Positions 45,748 to 57,700 of a stretch of DNA of 64,000 nucleotides are shown here, piece after piece; positions within the stretch are counted from its first letter, which is position 1; each line of letters begins with the position of its first letter. The notes beneath the pieces were generated by a model. It was given only the letters and a program-made list of their open reading frames with translations, ran no database searches and was not told the DNA's origin. Where the stretch lies: positions 8,780,254 through 8,844,253 of the forward strand of contig NC_134509.1 in the NCBI RefSeq assembly GCF_027942865.1. Direction: 5' to 3'. Source of the stretch: Odontesthes bonariensis (taxonomy: Eukaryota > Chordata > Actinopteri > Atheriniformes > Atherinopsidae). A program made the position numbers and the translations under genes.

Positions 45748-48700
45748 ATGGCAGGTGTTTCTCCTTTTAGCTGTACACGGATGAGGGGATGCCCTGCCCG
45801 CCTCTGCCCTGAAGCACCGGAGTCCATGGAGCCTGGCAGCATTCGCGGGGCTTCTCCGGCTCCTGCCGCCGGCCCAGGGAAGTCTTTCCGCAGGATCGCA
45901 GCAAGCGACTCGCCGATAGTACAAGGCACCGGGTGGCTCTTTTCCCCGCTGTGGAGCCCCCGATGCAAGGCGCGTAGCGGGGAATTTGTCGGCGATTTGT
46001 CGAGCGACCAAGCATGGCTGGATGACCACTCTGACTTCACCAGGGAATACTTTTCACGCAGATCTTCAACGTAAGAATCCTTATTTTCCAACCACAGCCT
46101 ATGTTTGACAGATAAGACTAAATGTGCTATACTTTTTAAATGTGGGATAATGAATCGTGTTGGGAAAAAAAAAAACTTTTTTCACATTTCACATTAGATT
46201 AGGCTGTCAAAAAAATGTCTTATTTATGACTGATTCATGATTTCTACAAAAACAATGTGGTTTTCTTTCTTTCTTTCTTCTTTTTTTTCTTTTTTTGTTT
46301 TATCCTGCCTGACCTTTGCTCTCCCACCAAGCGAGTCAATCTGTGCTGACTGTGATTTCAGGGTGAGTGGTCCTCAGCCAGAGATGTCGCCCATGAGTCC
46401 CAGGTTTCCCAGGAGCATCTCTGACCACTCTAACCTGCTCACGATAGTTCCTCATCGCAGAAAATCCACTTCGCTGACCAGCTCCCATCTGAACGTCTCC
46501 TCTTCAGCAGACAGGCTTAACCCCCTCACTTCAAATCTCAGTGCCCATGAATGGATGGATCACTCGTGTCACTCCCCCTGCTCCCCTCGCTCTCCCCGCT
46601 CCTCCCGCTTCACTTTCACCTCCTGCCGCCCACTTTCTCCTCTTTGCCCTTGCTCTCCCTGCCCTTCACATGTCCTGGCGCCTGTTGCCACAAAGACTGC
46701 TGCCTGTGGCCGCGGTGAAGGCTGCCCGTGGATGGTGGGGCTCCTGGGAGGAGGCCTAAGAGGGATGGGCTCTGTTGCGGAGCTCTGTCAGGAAGCTGTC
46801 AACCACTCAGGAGAGCTGTTGTCAGCTGAAAGTGGTTCCCTCTCACTTGTAGGAAAAGACTGTGGTGGAAGGAGCAACTTGGAGGAAGTGGTGCCCTTAA
46901 CAGACCTCAGGAGCTCGAGCGAGAGCAGCCTGTACAGTCATCCACATCAGGAGCTGTTGAAGGGTGTCATGGAATGTGTGTTGGCTACAGGTTCACCAAT
47001 AAACCTGAGAGATGCATCTGAGGTAAATCTTGTAGAGTCCATGAGTGCAGCTTGAGCTCTGAGAAAGATGTTTCCACACATGATCACTATGGGACATTTA
47101 AGATCAGAAATGAGGACTGTGCACATGTTCTCAAGGCTGGATTTTAGTGAGAACTTGATTGTTTCACGGCACGTTGGAGAGCGTCAGAAGCACCTACTTT
47201 TAATCCTTTTAGAGACTACTTCCACTGATAAACCTGTGATTAGGTTACTAAGATGGTGAAGCACCCTGCTAAAGTGCAGTGTGCGCTTCCCTGGCACACA
47301 CCAACACGTACACACCCGCACGATGAGGGAAGATGGCACAGCCCACTTAAAAGGCTTAGCTGGTGTACTCTGCAGCCCTCTTTCTTTTCACCACCAATGC
47401 CAATTAGGGTTGAAGGCCAGTTCCTGATAGAGTTGATCCTTGGTCAGCATGAGTTTGGAATGGATTTTCTTTTTTAGGACTGATTAGAAATATGGATCAC
47501 ACAGCTGAAGCACAACAGAATTTGAATAATATAAAGTTAGGATAGATGTTCAAATCTGTTGCTGCCGGATTAATTCAAGATCTGAAATACACATCTGCTG
47601 AACACATGTCCACACGCAATTAATGCAGCGCTTCAGTGCCTACCTGTGGTTTTATGCAATTGTGTTCTTTGTTCACCTCTGCAGGACCCCATTTTTAACG
47701 TGCATAATAATCAATCATCAAAAATCAGGACTGTTTTGAGTGTTCCTGTCAAGAACCACAGAGGAGAGGTAATCTTTATTTTGTTGTTGCTTAATCACGG
47801 CAAATGTAGTGAATGCATTCTCAGTATTATGGAATATTTCATGAGAGCGTGTCCATATTTTATAACAGAGGTTATAATCAACAATGTAAAATGATGAATT
47901 CAAAAAAAGTCTTCTTTCTGTGGACAGGTGGTTGGTGTAGTGGTGATGATCAACAAAAGAAATGTTTGTGATGGTTCACTTTCTGCTTTTACAAACATGG
48001 ACGAAAAGGTGAGAGATTGGAGCTGAACAGAATTACTACGACAAAGCGAAAAAAACAAAAATAATAATAATTTTGAACCACGTGTCAGTGGCAGCACTTA
48101 GCTTGAATTAAATGTGGGTGACTTTTATCGGTCAGGTACTGTCCAATCATATGGACATGCTGGGGATGGTCCTGGAAAACATCCAACTGTATGAGAGTTC
48201 TAGACAAGAAGCTAAACGCAGCCAGGTAACTCAACCACCGAATAATATGTCATCTGTTTGTTTCTATGAGAACATGTATGCCCATGCTATATAACTATGA
48301 ACGTATGTGCGTGCTTGCTAGGCTTTGATAGAGATGGCACAGGTGTTATCAAGGGAGCACCATTCTTTTGAGGCCCTGCTGAGTAAGATGGCTGCCACGA
48401 TCATGCCCTTCACACATGCTCAGTTTTGCACCATCTTCATCCCCAGTGATCAAAAGGCAGCCACGGACAAAGAGGTACATCATTCCCATAGCCTGATATA
48501 TTTTTTTTCTTTTTTTCTTTCAAAATTATACATTTGATTTCCTGATATTCTCTATTCTTCCGGTGGCCTTAATATAGATTTCATTCTCACGTGTGATACA
48601 CTTGGAGTGCGAGGAGCTCGGATCAACCTGCCAGATCTACAGAAGGTATTGCCTGCGCACTGATTGTTTAATCCTTCCTATTTAGTCTTTTGTCGTTTAA

Positions 48701-51700
48701 TACCAGATGATTTCCTCATTTCCCAGGGAGCGTGACATCAGCGATGTAGATCCATCATATGCCCGTCGAACACTGACTGCTATGGAAACACTTAATATGG
48801 CAAGGAGTCCTGAGGAATCAATAAGAAGTATCATCTGCTGCCCTGTCAGAAACGAGAGGTCTGAAAATGTTATCGGTAAGTTCCTCTCTTGACTGGCAGC
48901 ATTGAATATTAATGATTTATGGCTCATCTATTTGCTCCTCTCGTGGTTTCATGTGACAAACTCAGATCATTTAAATGCACCGCTGCATTTCTTTCAAGGT
49001 AAGAAAAATAGATCGTACCCCTTCAGACCCTGCGTCCATTGGAATGGACATGACATATTTCTGTCTCTAAACCAATAAATACTCTGTGATTTAATGATGC
49101 CAGCAGTGCACGTTACTGATTGGATCCTGATTATCCAATAACAATCATTTCATGACATTGAGCAAGCTCTGAGAGAGTGACAGACATCAGACAAGACAAG
49201 CATGGCTGAGCGACTGCAGAGAGGGAAGAGTAAGTGTCCATTTTCAATCAAAAATATCAATTTATGTTCATGCTGGCCAAATAAATTTGCTCTCAGTATA
49301 ATTGTAACAGTTACAAGTGATAATATTTTAAGTTATTTTGAATATATATCATATCATTAATTCATAGGATTTTTTCAAAGTCTAATGTCCATTGCAATGG
49401 ACATCAGGAGTTGAGCGGGTTCAGCTAACACTAAAATGTTTAGTGTCAGTATGTAAAGATACAACATACCTGTAAGTTTTTAATTTTCATACAGTTTACT
49501 ATGGGAAAAATAGATTTTTCAGGTAATGTTATCTGCAGTCACACATCTATTGTGATCATGTGCATGTTCAGATTGCTTTATTTCTGTATCTTCTTGCAGG
49601 CTCCAGGTTTTACTGGTGATGACCTCACTACTGTTCCCTACCAACTCTGTGATACACCATAAAGTTCATGTGCATGTTAAAAACTGTACACAGACTCAAA
49701 ACCATGCAAACATCCAGTTCCAGATGTTTAGGACATACTATATTGGTTACCATGTGGAAAAACTCAGCATTATTTTCCTTAGGTTTTTATGACATTTTAC
49801 GCCCATTTTGTCGTGGCGTCCATTGGAATGGACATGAAAAAATACTATTAAAAACATGAGATATCAAAAATGTGTTTTTTGCACTTTGTTTTTATGTTGG
49901 AGAGGAGTCAGAATCAGTTTGAAAAAAAAAAAATTTTCAGCCAAAAAAATGCAGGTCTGAAGGGGTTACTTCTGAGACGACCCTAAGCAGCTCTTTGCAG
50001 GGCTATAACCCGAACAGTTCAGCTTGAATTGGTTAAGGTTGTTGCAAAATTGTTGGATCACCAATAAATTCCCTTTTTTTGTGAATTCAACAGAAAAAAA
50101 ACCCTGTTTTGACTGGATTGGTGACTGAATTAATGTTTTTTTATACTGCCATTGATATACTGCAGTTCTAAAGTGAAAATGCTCAACAATGATCACTTTT
50201 TTCGCTCATGATATACGTCTTCTCATTCTCACTTTCATTATTTCACCCACAAGCTAACTAGCGGATCCCCTGACACACTCAAAAGGGGTCCCTTGGCCCT
50301 GATGCCCTGATGTAATGGATGTGGCAAGATTAAATAGCAATAGCATATGTGGTTAACATCATTCTTGAGTATTTACGTATGAGCATGCGACAAATTCCTC
50401 TAAGGCAAGGATTCATCCAAGATTTAATAGGTCATACCTATTATAGGTTATGTCCACTCATAGTTTGTAATAGGAAAACACAGAAAGAAAAGGTTACACT
50501 TGAGCTATCGCAATAGTTTATTTAAACTTTCACATTTATGTACAGATTAGTTCCCTTTATGGCAAAGAATTCATGTTGTTCAACATTGGGTTGACCTCAT
50601 TTGACCTAACAGTGCAAAGCTACTTTTCATATAGCTACACAGTGATTTATATCCTCTGTCTTTTGATCAACTGAACAGGTTTTCTGAATAATAACTAAAT
50701 GGTTTTTAGTGACCCACGGGGTCAAATGTAAGGAATTTATGGTCAAGTCCCATCCTGTCTTTGGCTTCTCTAAACAATCGTTGCGTCCACTTCGTGTTAC
50801 TCACAGTTCGGTTTATCCCACTCTTGCATTTTGCAGACAGACCCTCTCACAGAGCTTACAAACATGTGTCCCTGTTTTTCACTTCCTTTAAAGATTTTAA
50901 TTTACTGTTCACAACAACACTACGTTTAGCATTCACAACATCACATCGTGAGAATGGGCCGGTCTGCTCCCAAAGGCAGGACGTCTTTTCAAACTTCTTT
51001 GTCAAACTTCTTTGTCAAACTAGCTCAACTGCCTGTTTCTGTGTTGTCATTTAGCCGTGTGCCAGCTGATGAACAAACGGAACAGAGACTCTGGTGAATT
51101 TGAAGCCTTTAACTGGTATGATGAGCGCCTCCTGGAAGACCTGGCTGTGTACTGTGGCTTGGCCTTACAGTATGTTCAGGCCGTCCAGATAACTGAGGTG
51201 CGGAGGGCCAGTATACAAGTTACACAGGAGGTGAGAAGTGTACCTTTTTCTCCTAGTATAGTGCTCATTTCTTTATCTGTGAGTCAAATGTATTTAGTCC
51301 CCACCCATGAGGTAAAATACAACTAGAGCACAGCTGTGGTTTAAGAAAATTTTATTTACATGCAAAACTGTCAAGAAATTGCAAAACAGAACATTCTGAG
51401 TGTCAACATAAAGTTAAATTTTACAGACTAAGTCTTCAAAATAGTCACCTGTAGTCACCTTTGATCACAGCTCATTAAACTCATGGCCATCATGGCAGTA
51501 AGGTTTACAAGGTACCTTGCTGCAGTCTCTCCCCTGCAGTTTTGAAGACAAGACATTTTGCACAGCTAACAGGTGTGCTTTGAGTCATTGTCCTGCTCAA
51601 TGCTAAAGTTGGGATATTTGAAACTAGCACGGTGCCCGCGAGTTGAAGTTATACCCATGTTGGTTGAGTATGTCTTGGATTTTGTAAAGATCATCAACTT

Positions 51701-54700
51701 TGCTTGCAGCAGAACACCTCCAAAGTGATCACCACCACTGATCTTAATAGAAATCATATTTTTCTTTATTTGATGACAAACACAAGCGAAATAGTTTGAA
51801 GATTGACACGTCTCTCCATAAGACTCTGTTCCAGCCATCCTCACTTTAGTGTTATGGACCTAGCTTGACCTCAGTCTTCTTTTTGTTGCCAGTCTGTTAC
51901 CATGAACTGTCTCTGGACCTTTGAGGGCAACACTGTCGTTGCACGTGTGTCATCAGGTTGAGCTGCATCTGTCACACAGACTACAGACACAGAGCAGGTT
52001 ATCTCCTGCAGAGGAGATTGCTCTGCGCTCCTCAATGTGGAGCAGGTCAGACTGAACTTAAGTGAACTGACTTAGAGGGAGTGTCTTCTGAGCTGCAGCG
52101 GCTGATATTGGTGGGTTTTTTTTGTAGGTTTATTCCTGCCTTAATAAAATGCGTGTCTTTCAGGTGGATACAGACTTCTGGAAGGTAATGCATTCATATG
52201 TTTGCAAAAATCTAAAATTGTGCAAATTTGTGCGTTTGATTCCATTTTACAGGTTCTCGCCTATCACATTACTGCAGCAGAGCAGGATATCCAGGCACTG
52301 CAGGTAATTTGAAAGGGAAATCTTTTTTTCCTCATCTTGTAGGTTTTGAATGACAAACAGACACAATCTTACAAACACATCAACAAAATGCAGCATAGTT
52401 GCGGTGTAATCGTGTCATAGTTGTTGCTTAAAGTCAAAATGAACCACAGAGTACAAACAGTCCTCATGAGTATGTACAACTTCTGACCACAGCTTCAGCA
52501 TGTCCCAGTACTTTCTGTAAAATCTTTGGGGGGGGGAATGCAGCGCACCAATTTGTTACCATAACTCACATATGTGCAAAGATAAACCATTGTCTATGCC
52601 GTAATCTTTCAGGCAACACCTCCATTATCTGTACTGAAACATTCTAAAGATCCTCCACATTTCCCTGAATGAATCTTTCTGACATCTCTCACATTTACTC
52701 TGCTGTCTTTAGCTGCTCTATTCTCCTTCCCTGTCTTGTATTTATCACAGTGTCTGTAGTCATGGATTTTGTCCCTGTGCGACTGATTAGCAGGTTGTCA
52801 TGCTAACATTCACCTAATGCTCTAACAACTAATTGCTCTTGATCAGCTGTTATGTGTGCAGAGAGTGGCTAAAATAAACCTTCTCCTGCATGTTAAACTT
52901 AGACGGCCCACACTGTGTGATGGAAAAGGTTGGAAAGGAGTGTTTGGCTGAATTTTTCTGGACCTATGTGTATATCAATAATTTTTTTTTTTGGGGGTGG
53001 GGTTCTGTTTTCAGGAGGTCACGATTCCCCCTGCTGAATCATTGAACATTCTTGATTTCCATTTCTCCGATTTTGGCCTTCCAGAAGATCAGACCACCCA
53101 GGCCACTGTTCGCATGTTCCTGGACCTTAATTTGGTGCAGGAGTTTAATATCGATTACAAGGTAAATGACATAGTAATAATCCCTGTAACTCCCCTTATA
53201 GATAATTCTATCACTCTTTCTGTACTTCCCTCTATGCCTGCACTCTACACTGTCACCTCTGACAGAGTCTGACTAGTGGTTTATTGTTAGCTTTGACGTT
53301 AGCTGTAATGTTATATCCTTATTTGTAAGTCGCTTTGGATAAAAGCGTCTGCTAAATGCATAAACATAACATAAAATTTACTGAAACCAGCTGGAGGAAC
53401 ATGTTGCAACTAATTAGGTTAATTGGCAACATGTCAGTAACATGACTGGGTATAAAAATAGCACCTTTGAGAGGCAGAGTCTCTCAGAAGTAAAGCTGGT
53501 TAAAGGTTCAGTAATCTGTAAAAAACTACATCAACTAATTGTTAAGCAATTTAAGTAAATACTTACTTAAAAAATTAAGGAAATATTTACTTAAAAAATT
53601 TAAGGAAATAATTTTCCTTGATGTAAAGTTGTGAAGACTTCGAATAATCCATGGTGAGTGGATTGTATTTATATAGCACAGCTTTAAGTGCTTTTAAGCT
53701 ATCAGCCACAGTTTCACCAACTGAAAACATTAAGTGCATCATAAAATGCAAAATATGACAAGAGACCTGGAACTGTTGAGCCGCTAGATTCCTGTATGAC
53801 AGAAGAATGGGAAAAGCTCCTGCCACTGCTCTCAGTTCCAGGACATTTACAGACTGTTGTTAAGAACAACAACAAGGGGATGCTTGTTGAGGTGTGAGTC
53901 AAATTCAAGATGAGCTAATATTTTTCATGATATAATAAAATGTCACACTTTCAGCATTTTATATGTGTACTATGTTCTATTGAGAATAAAACATTCTATA
54001 TAATAATAATAAAATCAAGATATTGGATTCTGAGATTTGCAAATCATCGCATTCTATTTTTTCATGTATATTTTACACAGCATTCCAACCGTTTTGGAAT
54101 TAGGATTATTTACCATCTCCAATACATGTGTCTTCCCTCCAGAGTCTGTGCCAATGGGTCCTGAGTGTGAGACGTGGCTACAGGAGCAATGTGCCTTATC
54201 ACAACTGGAGCCATGCACTGAGCACTGCTCAAAGCATGTTTGCAATGCTCATGGCTACAGACCAGCTCCAGGTTGGTGTGTGTGTGTGCCTCGGATGACT
54301 AGATAACTCACAAGGGAAATTTATTTACAGTTAAAGTATGCCTAACCTGCATATTAGGAGAATTGAATTGAATATTTTGTCATTTGATTACTTAAGTTCA
54401 GAAGCTGAGCTGTTCTTAGGTTTATAGGGGTGTCTCCTTTGACTCACAGGGTTCCTCAGAGGCGGGTAAAGACGGTTATTTTAGACCTTATATGAATATG
54501 AATGACAAGTAAATGAATACAGATTTTGAATATTTTGGTCACCTTCAAGCTTTGTACTACATTATGAACATTGTTGAATTGTGCATCTTACTCTCTAATG
54601 GTGGGTGTGTCCTGCTGACGATTAAGCCAAGATTTTAGAGCTAAAAGGAGTATGCCAGCAGGCTAGGGAGTGACTCAATCCGGTGGTCGCAGCAGTGTAT

Positions 54701-57700
54701 CGATATATTAGTTCATCCCAGCTGTCTCCAGTATAAGTTTGTAAAGCTACAAGTGAGAAATGAGGCAGGTATTAGCAGTGATCTTCAACTCTGTCAAAGT
54801 TACTCTGCAAAAAAAATCAATCCAACAAGTGTCCACTGACAGTATTTACTCTCACAACTTTGGTTCACTGTGTAGTTTATGTACAGCCCTCTAATCTCTT
54901 TAAATAGTTGGTTCTTCAATTGATTCCTAGTGTGTAACTTCTATAAGTGTGTGCGCATACTATCCCCTTACATTGGCAATGTAAGACAGATAACTTTCAA
55001 TCCAAGCATAAATTAAAGCCTTTGTGCTAGCTGCAACCGCTCAAGCATCTGCACAAGTACTGCATTTCAAGTTTTGCTGGCCAAACGCTTAATCCAGTTC
55101 TTCTTCATTTCAATATTCTTCTGTATGTTAGGAAGGCTGGCCAAGCTCTGTCAATTCTTGCATTCAGGAAAACTAGTGGCCAGATACACAGCAAAATGGC
55201 AGTGGTTGACTAGTGTGACGCTAATGTTTTGCAGGAGGCCTATTTATAACATGTTGGAGTCCAAAAATCTTGCACGGATAAAATATAAACATGTTTAATA
55301 GTCCAACTCCACAATTTAAAAAAGTTCTCTATCTCTTAACATGGTTTAAGCAACTATTATCTCAAACTTGTAACATGTTTCCATGTAAATTTCTGAATTT
55401 ACTTAACTGACTTTCAACTCATTTTAACTTAAGGACAATTGAACTGCACTTTAGATGTCAATCATGTTTCACCTTAAGCTACAATCAGCATTGAATGATG
55501 TAAATTTTGACTGTCAACATCATCAAGAGCACACGTATATTCATAATATACATATATATATAATGAAAATGTATGCTAAAAAGGTTTTATTTTTATTTTT
55601 TGCATACATTTTTTTACTGACAGGAAATGTTTGTCTCAGTTGGCAGGCTCAACTGTTTTAACTATGCATTCATGCTATAATCCATTCATTTAGCAATATT
55701 TTCTCAATTAATATCACCGAGCATGTGAAAAAAAAGTAAGTCTTTTGTAGTAACTGTAACATCTTGTAACTTATCTAGACTGTTGCCTGTTTTTAAATTC
55801 ATTTAAATGATTTTATTTGTTTCTCTTTATATTCTTTTATGTATTTTTAATGCTTCTTGCACTCCCTGCTGCAATGCTTTTATTTTATGTAAAGCACTTT
55901 GAACTGTTTGTACATGAAATGTGCTATATAAATAAATTTGATTTGATTTGATTTGATTTGACAGTCAATTGTTTTCTGAAAACGAAATGTAATAAGTATT
56001 AAGCTATCCAAATCCTTGTCCTGTTACTTAATTTTTTCCAACCCCACAAAAATGCATGTGAGATGACATTATGTATAAAACACAGCATATGTACACGGAT
56101 TGATTTCAATGTGAAGGAATGCAAAAATGTCCAGATTGCAGATTTTGGATACAGAGTCACAGACAATAACTGTAACTACGTTTATGTGTCTCAGAACAAT
56201 TTTTCCCGCCTGGAGATCTTAGCGTTGATGATAGCCACTCTGAACCATGACATCGACCACAGAGGAGTCAGTAACTCCTACATAGAAAGGTAAACATTAC
56301 CACGCCCTTTCTGCTGTTCGATTTTTTTTTTTGCCTGTTACTTAAAAACTTGAAAAGTTTTACTACACCAGTGACTACATGCTATACATATGTTTTGTCA
56401 ATCACTCCCTGCTTATATGCAGTCCATCTACTGTTTTGTTTTTTCTCGTAGGTCTCAGCAGCCTTTAGCTCAGTTGTATGGACACTCCTCCCTTGAGAAC
56501 CACCACTACAACCTGTGCATGTTCATCTTAAACAATAATGTAAGACGTGATCGAGTGAACTTTTCATTTTGTTTGATTTTCCCTCTTGTCACATTCCAGT
56601 GTTTTTTTTTCTCGTTGGGCTCTTTATTTGTCTGTTTCTGTTCGTCGTGCTTGGTCTCACTTCACTTATACGGTCAAATTTATATCAGACGCATCCACAG
56701 ATTACAGGAAAGGCTTGTAAAGTAAATGAACTGGGACGAGAAAATGAAATGAAATGAACTGCCATTCATAACGTTTTTTGTGCCTGACTGTCTCTGGTGG
56801 TCACCAAGTGGTTTGTCTCTCGACTTATGCCAGGGGAGTCAGATTCTCAGCGGTCTGTCAGTGGAGGAACACAAAGCTGTGCTACACATGATCAAAAGGG
56901 CAATCCTTGCCACTGACCTGAACGTCTACATGCAGTAGGTCTACAAACACTGAATGCCAAAGAAGCTCTAGTTTAAGCCTTATGTAAGGAATTGTTCTGA
57001 CCCTCATACCCTTGTTTCTTCTCGCTGTTCTTTAGGAGAAGAAAAGACTTCTTTACCCTTGCTGAGAAAAGCAGAGTCAACTGGAAGAGTGAGAAACAAA
57101 GAGATTTGCTGAGGTGAGAGACAAATTGATACGAATCAGGGTATGTCATAACAATGTATTTAACAGAACAGGGTTGGGAGTTGCCCTTTGAGTTGTTCAT
57201 TTACCCAACAGATCGATGTTGATGACAGCGAGTGACCTCTCTGCTATCACAAAGCCTTGGCCTGAACAAAAAAGGGTTGGTCTCGCAAAATGCTTTTCAT
57301 ATGAAGAAACAGCGCGTGCTTCATCTCTCAGTAATTTTGAGTCAATCGCAACCTTGACTTCAGTTTTTCTCTCAATAGATTGCCAACCTGGTTGCTATGG
57401 AGTTCTTTGCACAAGGCGACAAAGAGAGGGAGGAATTCAAAATCAAACCAATTGTAAGTCGTGCCAGTTATGATTTATGCCGTTCAATCGATCCTCAAAA
57501 TCCACTGTACAAGTACCCTTCTGTTGCCAAATGGAAGATTGTGACCAGAAAATCTACAAATACATGCTGGTGTAAAGTGTTACCACATACAAACAACATG
57601 AAATCAAAGTGGAAGTGCCTGAGAGGTAGACAAAGCAGGATATTGATAAGAAAGAAACAAAAAGAATGAATGAATTTAAAAAAAAAACATACAAAAGTAA

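Noticed and set aside
46255-46320. TTTC/CTTT-rich tract as a microsatellite or regulatory motif
   Set aside because: It lies directly before the acceptor of PDE exon 46332-47022 and is adequately explained as an expanded polypyrimidine tract.
49966-51054. A possible missing PDE exon in the 2.2-kb intron between exons 8 and 9
   Set aside because: Exons 48727-48875 and 51055-51230 join within one Ala codon and align without a gap to PDE5 GAF-B, so no exon is needed. The space is the MITE plus unremarkable sequence.
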